Notes under the pieces: generated by a model
Database searches by the model: none
What the model was told of the DNA's origin: nothing
Seen by the model: only the letters and a program-made list of their open reading frames with translations
Translations under genes and position numbers: made by a program
In this document: one piece after another, positions 25,401 through 32,024 of the stretch
Layout of the letters: every line of letters starts with the position of its first letter
How positions within the stretch are numbered: the stretch's first letter is position 1
From: Janthinobacterium sp. FW305-129
Lineage (GTDB): Bacteria > Pseudomonadota > Gammaproteobacteria > Burkholderiales > Burkholderiaceae_D
Length of the DNA: 64,000 bases
Direction: 5' to 3'
Assembly: GCF_020858115.1 (NCBI RefSeq)
Contig: NZ_JACYMM010000004.1
Coordinates: forward strand, 248,001-312,000

Positions 25401-25856
25401 GGCCAGCGTCAGCTGCGACTTCAGGCGCGCTTCGTCCAGCGTTTCGCCCTTCTTGAAGAAGAAGGTGTAGGCGGCCAAAAAGGACGGCGGCGCCAGGCGC
25501 ACCAGCGCCGTGGTGGCCGGCACGATCAAGACGTCGCACTGGCGCGTCTGGATTTCGTGCAGGGTGGCCAGGCGCTCGGAGACCAGGTCCTGGTGCGGCG
25601 AGAAGGCGTCGTAGGGCAGGGTTTCCCAGTCCGGCAGCAGGTGGCAGCGCAGTTCCTTGCCGCCAAACCAGGGGATTTCATCGAGCAGGCGCTGGCCGTC
25701 GCTGGCCTGCGCCACCACCACGGCCAGCATCTGGCCCCGCGCTTTCAATGCCAGCGCGGCCAGCGCCAGGGCATAGGCGTCGGATGAACCATACAGGGCG
25801 GGCAGCGCGTAGCGGTTGCCGGGCTTGGGGAGGGCTTTTGTTAAGTCTAAGGACAT
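22413..25856 (-). CDS. mfd: Transcription-repair coupling factor Mfd
   Basis: 1147 residues, full length. UvrB-homology N-terminal region (LLPDWETLPYDAFSPH near residue 75), RNA-polymerase-interaction domain (GDPVVHINHGIGRYMGL near 485), then the SF2/RecG-like motor: Walker A VCGDVGFGKTEVALRAAF near 630, DEEH box IIDEEHRFG near 735 and RGRVGRSHHQAYAYLL near 915; the C-terminal D7 region is present. Mfd removes stalled RNA polymerase and recruits UvrA. The terminal part overlaps no other gene; serB lies 31 bp downstream. Confidence 0.97.
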   Translation of the reverse strand: MSLDLTKALPKPGNRYALPALYGSSDAYALALAALALKARGQMLAVVVAQASDGQRLLDEIPWFGGKELRCHLLPDWETLPYDAFSPHQDLVSERLATLHEIQTRQCDVLIVPATTALVRLAPPSFLAAYTFFFKKGETLDEARLKSQLTLAGYSHVSQVMSPGEYSVRGGLLDLFPMGSALPYRLDLFGDTIETIRTFDADTQRSLYPVHEVRLLPGREFPMDEAARTTFRNRWREQFEGDPSRSVVYKDISSGIASAGIEYYLPLFFEQTATLFDYLPPDASLALVGEIDAAISRFWTDTQSRYRFLKADRERPILPPEALFLSDEQFFGLAKPYPRLAIAKSNDALASELSAPIPNIAVNRRADDPLANLRSYLLQAGRRVMICAESNGRRETLQQYFAEYDLHLTPVEGSDGFLQSDAKLMLGVAPLHAGFELFRPEGNLAFITETELYAGSGRRVGSKKQEGVTQVESMVRDLSELKIGDPVVHINHGIGRYMGLTSMDLGEGETEFLHLEYAKDTKLYVPVSQLHVISRYSGASPEDAPLHSLGSGQWEKAKKRAAEQVRDTAAELLNLYARRALRQGHSFEFSSHDYQRFADSFGFDETPDQAEAIHNVIKDMTSGKPMDRLVCGDVGFGKTEVALRAAFIAVMGGKQVAILAPTTLLAEQHAQTFADRFADWPVRIAELSRFRTGKEITQAFKGMADGTIDIVIGTHKLLSDDVKFTRLGLVIIDEEHRFGVRQKEALKALRAEVDVLTLTATPIPRTLGMALEGLRDFSIIATAPQKRLAIKTFVRSEGEAIIREACLRELKRGGQIYFLHNEVETIQNRLAMLTELLPEARIAVAHGQMHERDLEKVMRDFVAQRFNILLCTTIIETGIDVPTANTIIMHRADKFGLAQLHQLRGRVGRSHHQAYAYLLVHDVQGLTKLAQRRLDAIQQMEELGSGFYLAMHDLEIRGAGEVLGESQSGEMTEIGFQLYSDMLNEAVRSLKAGKEPDLAAPLASTTEINLHVPALLPADFCGDVHERLSIYKRLANCATQEKIDDIQEELIDRFGKLPDAVKALVETHRLRIAAKTVGIVKIDVHGEAATLQFMAKPPIDPMRIIDLIQKNRHIKLHGQDKLKITAAMPDLAARVTQIKTTIKQLTV

Positions 25857-25942
25857 GCAGGCGATGACACTAGTGGCAGAGGCAGTTGAGTGGGACAGCT
25901 GTGATGCGCGCCGCGCCGCCAGTGACGGCGCTGACAGGCGAG

Positions 25943-25948
25943 ATTATA
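25943..25948 (-). promoter_or_regulatory. mfd -10 element
   Basis: TATAAT on the minus strand in the context GGTCTATAAT, 86 bp before the mfd ATG and overlapping the stop of the 5'-nucleotidase gene. The -35 region is weak. The same GGTCTATAAT context is found before the PBP1A gene. Confidence 0.5.
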
Positions 25949-26888
25949 GACCATCGCCCGCACGGATATTTGCAATCCCGAACGGTACATGCACCATCGG
26001 GATGGTTCCGCCCGCCGATTTGAGGTGGCTCAACTGGTCGTCGAAGAAGATATGCGGCTTGAACACGGCCAGCACGCGCGATTTGTCCATGCCGCCGAGG
26101 AAAAACGTCTCGTCGGCCGCCACGCCCCAGCTTTTCAGGGTCGTCACGACGCGCTCGTGCGAGGGCGCGTTGCGCGCCGTGATGATGGCGATGCGCAGGA
26201 TCTTTCTGTAGCCGGGGTCGCGCCGCTGTGCCTTTTCTTCCAGGCGCTGCATGGTGGCCAGCTTCTGGAACAGGTCGGCCAGTGGGCCGGGGCGGTGCGG
26301 CGTGCCCACGTTCAGGGTTTCATGGGCGTGGAATTCATCGACGTCATTGTTGCGCTTGAACACGGTTTCCGCTTCGTCGTCGGCGATCACGCCGTCGAAA
26401 TCGAAGGCAACGCGCAGTTCCTCGTCGTTTTCATCGTCTTCCGTGCGCGACGGCAGCACCAGGCCGGCCGGATAGTCGCAGGCCAGGGCGCTGCGCACGT
26501 CGTCCTCGTTCGCGCTGAGGAAGAGCGAGGCGTTGAAGGCGGGCAGGTAGGGGTAGGGCGACTTGCCCGTCATGAAGGCGGCGCGCGAGATATCGAGGCC
26601 GTAGTGCGCGATCGAGTGCATGACGCGCAAGCCCGTTTCCGGCGAATTGCGCGAAAACAGCACCACTTCCACGGGCGACTGGCGCGGATAGTGCTTGTTG
26701 ATGTTCAGGAAACGGCGGATGAAGGGGAAGGCCATGCCGCGCGGCAAGACCGTGTCGATATGCGTTTCCTGGTACTTGCGGTATTCCTCGGGGCCGTTGT
26801 CGAGGTAGACCTGGTGCGATTCGGCCAGGTCGAACAGGGCGCTGGAAGCGACCCCGATCACCAGTTTGTGTTCGATAGGATAAGCCAT
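25944..26888 (-). CDS. Cytosolic 5'-nucleotidase (NT5C1-like)
   Basis: 314 residues. The family hallmarks of the 5-nucleotidase group (PF06189 type) are LVIGVASSALFDL at the N-terminus, VLFSRNSPETGLRVMHSIAHYGLDISRAAF in the centre, the HAD-like DFDGVIADDEAE near residue 160, and HIFFDDQLSHL near 280. The enzymes dephosphorylate nucleoside monophosphates in the cytoplasm. It is upstream of mfd on the same strand with 87 bp between, where mfd has its own -10. The same family also occurs in vertebrates, with a similar catalytic core. Confidence 0.9.
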   Translation of the reverse strand: MAYPIEHKLVIGVASSALFDLAESHQVYLDNGPEEYRKYQETHIDTVLPRGMAFPFIRRFLNINKHYPRQSPVEVVLFSRNSPETGLRVMHSIAHYGLDISRAAFMTGKSPYPYLPAFNASLFLSANEDDVRSALACDYPAGLVLPSRTEDDENDEELRVAFDFDGVIADDEAETVFKRNNDVDEFHAHETLNVGTPHRPGPLADLFQKLATMQRLEEKAQRRDPGYRKILRIAIITARNAPSHERVVTTLKSWGVAADETFFLGGMDKSRVLAVFKPHIFFDDQLSHLKSAGGTIPMVHVPFGIANIRAGDGL

Positions 26889-27229
26889 GGTCTGCCTGTT
26901 GTTTGCTTGTTGCTCATCTTATACGACTATCAACTGCGTAGCCAATAGTGCTACATGGGGATTTTTTTGCACCAAAACGGGGCGCCGGGCCTTTTTTTTT
27001 CGCTGCTGTGCAACACGCGCCACAGTAAAGAAATAAATCTTGTCTTGTATCAAGTATGTAGCAGCCAGCGCGTGTATTTTCCACTATGCTTCCCCTTATG
27101 AATTCTCGCCAATTGTAACGAAGCGTACGCCCTATCCCCGCCACCTTTATACAAGTGTCAGCTGTTTTACTCGAACATGCCAGCCCCAACCTCGCCAGCA
27201 GTCGTCGTGACTTTATAAAGGACCTAGCC
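26889..27229. other. Divergent intergenic region before chemoreceptor
   Basis: About 340 bp, AT-richer than its neighbours. For the leftward nucleotidase gene, TTGGCT (26945-26940) and TATAAG (26923-26918) on the minus strand are spaced 16 bp and form a plausible sigma-70 promoter. For the chemoreceptor, no clear sigma-28 (TAAA-N15-GCCGATAA) promoter was found; GGACC-type Shine-Dalgarno AAAGGA lies at 27217-27222. Two T-runs (26952-26958 and 26991-27000) lack convincing hairpins. Confidence 0.5.
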
Positions 27230-28993
27230 ATGTTTAAGAATTTACTGATCAAATGGAAGCTGGCGACGCTCGTCGCCGTGATGATGGTGGCCTTGCTGGT
27301 GGTGGGCATCAGCGGCTACACGGGCATCGCCACCGTGGGCAACGCCGTCAATGAAATCGGCGTGGTGCGCCTGCCGTCGATCCAGGGCCTGATGATGATG
27401 AACGAAGGCCAGACGGCCGTCGCCGCCGCCACCCTGACGGCCGCCATCTATGAAAACAATTACCAGGCACAGGACAAGTTCGCGGAAGCGCTGCAGCTGC
27501 GCACCAAGGCCTGGACGAATATCGAGGCGGGCCGCAAGCTGTACGAGCCGCTGCCGCAAACGCCCGAGGAAGCCGTGCTGTGGAAGCGCTTCCTGGAGGA
27601 GTGGGCCGCCTGGAAGGGCGATGACGACAAGGTGCGCGCCATCCTGCGCCAGCTGGCCGACAACCGCGACGAGCCGCGGCAGAAGGAGCTGTTCGTCGCC
27701 TTCTACAAGCAGTACCAGGATTCGCGCAGCCTGTTCAGCAAGGCCGAAGCGACCCTCAACGAGATCATCAAGCTCAATAACGGCGTGGCCGACGCCAGCG
27801 TCAAGGAAGGCAGCGCGGCCGTGATCCGCTCGGAAAGCCTGATGGTCATCCTGGGCTTGCTGGCTTCGGCCGTGGGCATGGGCTGCGCCGCCTACATCAC
27901 GCGCGCCATCACGCAGCCGATCAATTCGGCCGTGAAAGTGGCGCAAACGGTGGCGTCAGGCGACCTGACGAGCCATATCGAGGTGCACACGACGGAAGAA
28001 ACGGGCCAGCTGCTGCAGGCGCTGAAAGACATGAATTCCAGCCTGGTCAACATCGTCAGCCAGGTGCGCGGCGGCACGGAGACCATCGCCACGGCGTCGT
28101 CGGAAATTGCCAGCGGCAACCTGGACCTGTCCTCGCGCACGGAAGAGCAGGCCAGTTCGCTGGAAGAGACGGCGTCGTCGATGGAAGAGCTGACCTCCAC
28201 CGTGCGGCAGAATGCCGACAACGCCCAGCAAGCGAACCAGCTGGCGCTCTCCGCCTCGGGCGTGGCCGTGAAGGGCGGCGCCGTGGTGGGCAAGGTGGTC
28301 GAGACCATGGACGCCATCAACGACTCCTCGCGCAAGATCGTCGACATCATTTCCGTCATCGACGGCATCGCGTTCCAGACGAATATCCTGGCCCTGAACG
28401 CGGCAGTCGAGGCGGCGCGCGCGGGCGAGCAGGGGCGCGGCTTTGCCGTCGTGGCGACGGAAGTGCGCAATCTTGCCCAAAGATCCGCTGGCGCAGCGAA
28501 AGAAATCAAGACCCTGATCGGCGACTCCGTGGTGGCCGTCGATGCGGGCAGCAAGCTGGTGGCCGAAGCGGGCAGCACGATGGCCGAAATCGTCTCCAGC
28601 GTGCAGCGCGTGACGGACATCATGGCGGAAATCAGCCTGGCCACGCAGGAGCAAAGCTCGGGCATCGACCAGATCAACCAGGCCATCGGCCAGATGGACC
28701 AGGTGACGCAGCAAAACGCGGCCCTGGTGGAAGAAGCGGCGGCCGCGGCCGAATCGCTGCAGGAGCAATCGGGCCAGCTGGCCCAGGTGGTCAGCGTCTT
28801 CAAGCTCGATGGTGCGCAGGCGCCGGCCGCGCGCGCTAACGCGAACGCCAGGCCGGCCGCGCCGCGCGCCGCGGTGGCCAGCGCGGCGCCGAAGCGTCCT
28901 GCATCACGCCCCACGGCGGGCCGCCCGGCCCTGCATGCCGTGCCGTCCGCGCGCCAGAGCGCGCCGCGCGACGACGAGTGGGAAGTGTTCTGA
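27230..28993 (+). CDS. Methyl-accepting chemotaxis protein with CheR-binding tail
   Basis: 587 residues from the ATG at 27230, with AAAGGA 8 bp upstream. Membrane helices at about 12-31 (LATLVAVMMVALLVVGISGY) and 200-220 enclose a periplasmic four-helix-type sensor with no recognised ligand motif. HAMP and methylation helices follow, then the signalling tip [40 protein letters not shown]. After an Ala/Pro-rich linker the protein ends in EWEVF, which resembles the NWETF-type pentapeptide that tethers CheR/CheB in E. coli. Ligand unknown. It is a single-gene unit with a paralogue downstream. Confidence 0.93.
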   Translation: MFKNLLIKWKLATLVAVMMVALLVVGISGYTGIATVGNAVNEIGVVRLPSIQGLMMMNEGQTAVAAATLTAAIYENNYQAQDKFAEALQLRTKAWTNIEAGRKLYEPLPQTPEEAVLWKRFLEEWAAWKGDDDKVRAILRQLADNRDEPRQKELFVAFYKQYQDSRSLFSKAEATLNEIIKLNNGVADASVKEGSAAVIRSESLMVILGLLASAVGMGCAAYITRAITQPINSAVKVAQTVASGDLTSHIEVHTTEETGQLLQALKDMNSSLVNIVSQVRGGTETIATASSEIASGNLDLSSRTEEQASSLEETASSMEELTSTVRQNADNAQQANQLALSASGVAVKGGAVVGKVVETMDAINDSSRKIVDIISVIDGIAFQTNILALNAAVEAARAGEQGRGFAVVATEVRNLAQRSAGAAKEIKTLIGDSVVAVDAGSKLVAEAGSTMAEIVSSVQRVTDIMAEISLATQEQSSGIDQINQAIGQMDQVTQQNAALVEEAAAAAESLQEQSGQLAQVVSVFKLDGAQAPAARANANARPAAPRAAVASAAPKRPASRPTAGRPALHAVPSARQSAPRDDEWEVF

Positions 28994-29023
28994 CGGATTG
29001 ACGGCGCCAGCGCACCCTTTCGG

Positions 29024-29044
29024 ACGGCCGCCTTGCGCGGCCGT
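29024..29044 (+). terminator. Weak terminator-like hairpin
   Basis: Eight-base-pair GC stem with a five-base loop followed by TCTTG, 31 bp after the chemoreceptor stop. Confidence 0.4.
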
Positions 29045-29160
29045 TCTTGCATGCGCGCACAGGCGCGCACTGCGGTTTCTACTTATTAAAAAAACAGCGT
29101 TATATAAATAGCTGTTTTGCCATCTAAGCAAATCTTTTCAAAACTTAACGCGACATTGCT

Positions 29161-29176
29161 TGTGAGATAACTCACA
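29161..29176. promoter_or_regulatory. CRP/Vfr-like binding site
   Basis: TGTGAGATAACTCACA is a perfect match to the TGTGA-N6-TCACA consensus of CRP-family regulators and is itself a perfect inverted repeat. It lies about 175 bp before the start of the second chemoreceptor gene. Confidence 0.65.
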
Positions 29177-29337
29177 CTGCCTGCCGTACCGCCCTTGTTC
29201 CCGCCTCGGCCACACCCCGGCTGACCCCTCCGCCTGCTGCGTCCGGCCATTCGTGGCAGGCGGCAGCCATTGCCGTCAGCCTTGCATGCGAGCCCGGCGC
29301 GATCACCGATGCACCACACTGAAGGATGCGAATAAAG

Positions 29338-30936
29338 ATGGCAAATATGAAAATCGGCACGCGCCTGCGCTGCTCCTTTGCATTGTTGACCTTGCTGCTG
29401 CTGGCGACTGCCGCGCTGGGCATGCTGCGCCTGTCCAGCCTGGAGCTGCGCATGCGCGACGTGATCGATGATAAATATCCGAAAACCGTGCTGGCCAACG
29501 ACATCATCAAGAATGTCAACATCATCGCGCGCTCCTCGCGCAACCTGCTGCTGATGACGGAACCGCAGCAGCTGGCGCAGGAACGCGCCACCATCGCCCA
29601 GGCGGGCGGCGAAACGGAAAAGGGCCTGGCGCAGCTGGAAAAGGTGGTGCTGTCGCCGCAGGGCCGCGCGCTGATGGCGGCCGTGACGCAGGCGCGCGCC
29701 GCGTTCAACGGCGGGCGCGACAAGGTGCTGGCCCTGCTGGAAGAGGGCGCGCGCGACGAAGCGACGGCGCTGCTGCTCGGTACGGTGCGCGGCGACCAGC
29801 TGCGCTACATGGCGGCGCTGGAAAGCCTGATCACACACCAGCACGACCTGATGGAGGAGGCGGGCGCCCAGGTGCGCCATGAGTACGCCACGGCGCGCAA
29901 CATGATGCTGGCGCTGAGCGCGCTGGCCGTGTTCTTTTCGCTCGTCACGGCCTGGCTGGTCACGCGCAGCATCGTCGATCCGCTGCGCCATGCCCTGACG
30001 GTGGCGCAGACCGTGGCCGCCGGCGACCTGACTTCGGTCTTCGGCCGCCACGGCGGCGATGAAACGGGCAAACTGCTCGACGCGCTGTGCATCATGAACG
30101 GCAACCTGCTCGACATCGTGCAGCGGGTGCGCAGCGGCACCGACACCATCGCCACGGCCTCGTCGCAGATCGCGGCCGGCAATAGCGACCTGTCCTCGCG
30201 CACGGAGGAGCAGGCCAGTTCGCTCGAACAGACCGCGTCGGCCATGGAGGAACTCAGCTCCACCGTGCAGCAGAACGCGGACAATGCGCGCCATGCCAGC
30301 GTGCTTGCCGTCGAAGCGGCGAACATCGCCGGCGCGGGCGGGCACGCCGTGGGGCAGGTGATCCACACGATGGACGCCATCAGCGCCTCGTCGGCGCAGA
30401 TTGCCGACATCATCGGCGTGATCGACATGCTGGCCTTCCAGACGAATATCCTGGCCCTGAATGCGGCCGTGGAAGCGGCGCGCGCGGGCGAGCAGGGGCG
30501 CGGCTTTGCCGTCGTGGCGACGGAAGTGCGCAGCCTGGCGCAGCGCAGCGCGGCGGCGGCGCGCGATATCCGCGCCCTGATCGCCAATTCCACCCGGCAG
30601 GTCGACGCGGGCGCGGCCCTCGTCGCGCAGGCCGGCGCCACCATGCAGGACGTGGTGGCGGCCGTGGGGCGCGTGAGCCAGATGGTGGCCGACATCACGG
30701 CCGCCAGCGCCGAGCAAAGCACGGGCATCGGCCAGGTCAGCCAGGCGGTGGTGCAGATGGACGAAGTGACGCAGCAGAATGCCGCCCTGGTGGAGGAAGC
30801 GGCGGCCGCCTCGCAGTCGCTGGAAGGCGAGGCGGCGAACCTGCTGCGGGTGGTCAGCGTATTCCGGCTGCGCCAGGGGCCGGCTGACGCCTTGCCGCGC
30901 CGGAGCGCGCCGGCCGTGCCGCGCCTGCTGGCCTAG
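29338..30936 (+). CDS. Methyl-accepting chemotaxis protein
   Basis: 532 residues if started at ATG 29338; ATGs at 29326 and 29347 are in frame and cannot be excluded. Transmembrane helix 1 ([19 protein letters not shown]), a periplasmic 4HB sensor with [12 protein letters not shown], helix 2 ([20 protein letters not shown]), HAMP, and the conserved tip [43 protein letters not shown]. This tip shares a 58-base identical stretch with the upstream receptor. Unlike that receptor it has no C-terminal CheR pentapeptide (ends AVPRLLA). Its stop codon overlaps the EAL gene start by one base, so the two are likely co-expressed. Confidence 0.92.
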   Translation: MANMKIGTRLRCSFALLTLLLLATAALGMLRLSSLELRMRDVIDDKYPKTVLANDIIKNVNIIARSSRNLLLMTEPQQLAQERATIAQAGGETEKGLAQLEKVVLSPQGRALMAAVTQARAAFNGGRDKVLALLEEGARDEATALLLGTVRGDQLRYMAALESLITHQHDLMEEAGAQVRHEYATARNMMLALSALAVFFSLVTAWLVTRSIVDPLRHALTVAQTVAAGDLTSVFGRHGGDETGKLLDALCIMNGNLLDIVQRVRSGTDTIATASSQIAAGNSDLSSRTEEQASSLEQTASAMEELSSTVQQNADNARHASVLAVEAANIAGAGGHAVGQVIHTMDAISASSAQIADIIGVIDMLAFQTNILALNAAVEAARAGEQGRGFAVVATEVRSLAQRSAAAARDIRALIANSTRQVDAGAALVAQAGATMQDVVAAVGRVSQMVADITAASAEQSTGIGQVSQAVVQMDEVTQQNAALVEEAAAASQSLEGEAANLLRVVSVFRLRQGPADALPRRSAPAVPRLLA

Positions 30937-31973
30937 TGGCGCGCCTGGCAAGGTTCTGGCACGGCCCGCGCGCGCGGGCGCTGCTGTGCGCTGTGCTGGC
31001 CGCCTGCTTGCTGCTGGGCATCTGGCTGGACGGGGCGCAGCCGCGTCACGTGCTGCAGGTGGCACTGGCGGCGCTGGCGCTGGGCTGCGCCGTGCTGTGG
31101 CGGGCGCGGGATGGGCGCGGCGGCAAGCCGATGGCATCGGCGCGCGGCCGGGAATTGCAGGCGCGCCTGGACGGCGCCATCGCCGGCGGCGAATTCCGCT
31201 TTCACTACCAGGGCAAGTTCGATACGGCGCAGCTGCGCCTGGTCGGCCTGGAAGCGCTGCTGCGCTGGGAGCATCCGCGCCACGGCCTGGTCTATCCGAA
31301 CGAATTCATCGGCCTGGCCGAGCAGACTGACGCCATCGTCGCGCTGGGCAACTGGGGCATCGACGCGGCTTGCCGCCAGCTGGCGCAGTGGCGCGCGGCG
31401 GACCTACCTTTGGTGCCTGTCGCGGTGAATATCTCGGCGCGCCAGCTGTGCCAGCCGCACTTGCCGGACTTCGTGCTGGGCTGCCTGCGGCGCCACGCCA
31501 TCGCGCCCGGCCTGCTGGAACTGGAAGTGACGGAAAGCTGCTGCATCGACGATATGGCGCAGGCAACGCAGGTATTGCGCCAGTTGCGCGCGCTGGGCCT
31601 GGCCATATCGCTCGACGACTATGGCACCGGCCATTCGGGGCTCAGCCACGTCAGGATGCTGCCGATTCACACCATCAAGATCGACCGCTGCTTCATCGGC
31701 GACCTGGGCAGCGCAGATAGTGACACTGTGATCGTCGCCTCGACCATTGCGCTGGCGCGCGGCCTGGGTTTGCAGGTACTGGCCGAAGGCGTGGAAAACG
31801 CCCGGCAGCTGGCGCGGCTGCGGCGGCTGGGTTGCCCGCAGGTGCAGGGCTTTTACCTGCACCGCCCGGCGTGCGCGTCCGACGTGGCCGCACTGCTGGC
31901 CGCCGGCGTGCCGGCCGGCCATGTAACAGCGCCGAAACATGGCGCCATGCGGCCTGGCGTGGATGCTCAGTAG
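30936..31973 (+). CDS. Membrane-anchored EAL phosphodiesterase
   Basis: 345 residues from a GTG that shares its first base with the upstream TAG. Two N-terminal helices (residues 15-31 and 39-55) anchor it; the rest is an EAL domain. The catalytic set is complete: E106 in EALLRW, N165 in VNISARQL, E197 in LEVTES, D227-D228 in DDYGTGHS, K248 in IKIDR, E284/E287 in AEGVE and Q304 in QGFYL. It should therefore hydrolyse cyclic-di-GMP at the inner membrane. Coupling to a chemoreceptor links ligand sensing with the motile-sessile switch, though the interaction is an inference. Confidence 0.9.
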   Translation: MARLARFWHGPRARALLCAVLAACLLLGIWLDGAQPRHVLQVALAALALGCAVLWRARDGRGGKPMASARGRELQARLDGAIAGGEFRFHYQGKFDTAQLRLVGLEALLRWEHPRHGLVYPNEFIGLAEQTDAIVALGNWGIDAACRQLAQWRAADLPLVPVAVNISARQLCQPHLPDFVLGCLRRHAIAPGLLELEVTESCCIDDMAQATQVLRQLRALGLAISLDDYGTGHSGLSHVRMLPIHTIKIDRCFIGDLGSADSDTVIVASTIALARGLGLQVLAEGVENARQLARLRRLGCPQVQGFYLHRPACASDVAALLAAGVPAGHVTAPKHGAMRPGVDAQ

Positions 31974-32024
31974 AATATGGCCACTGCAAGCCGCATGCTT
32001 TAACACTTTCTCCCCCACGCAAGA

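Larger units (their letters stand above)
28994..29325. other. Intergenic region between chemoreceptor genes
   Basis: 332 bp. It holds a stem ACGGCCGC/GCGGCCGT (29024-29044) with a poor U-run that may end the first gene, an inverted repeat AAAACAGC/GCTGTTTT (29091-29118) around an AT-rich core, and a CRP-like palindrome listed separately. No coding sequence. Confidence 0.6.

Noticed and set aside
23649-25787. Long plus-strand open frame opposite mfd
   Set aside because: Antisense of the well-supported mfd gene; composition is that of a shadow frame.
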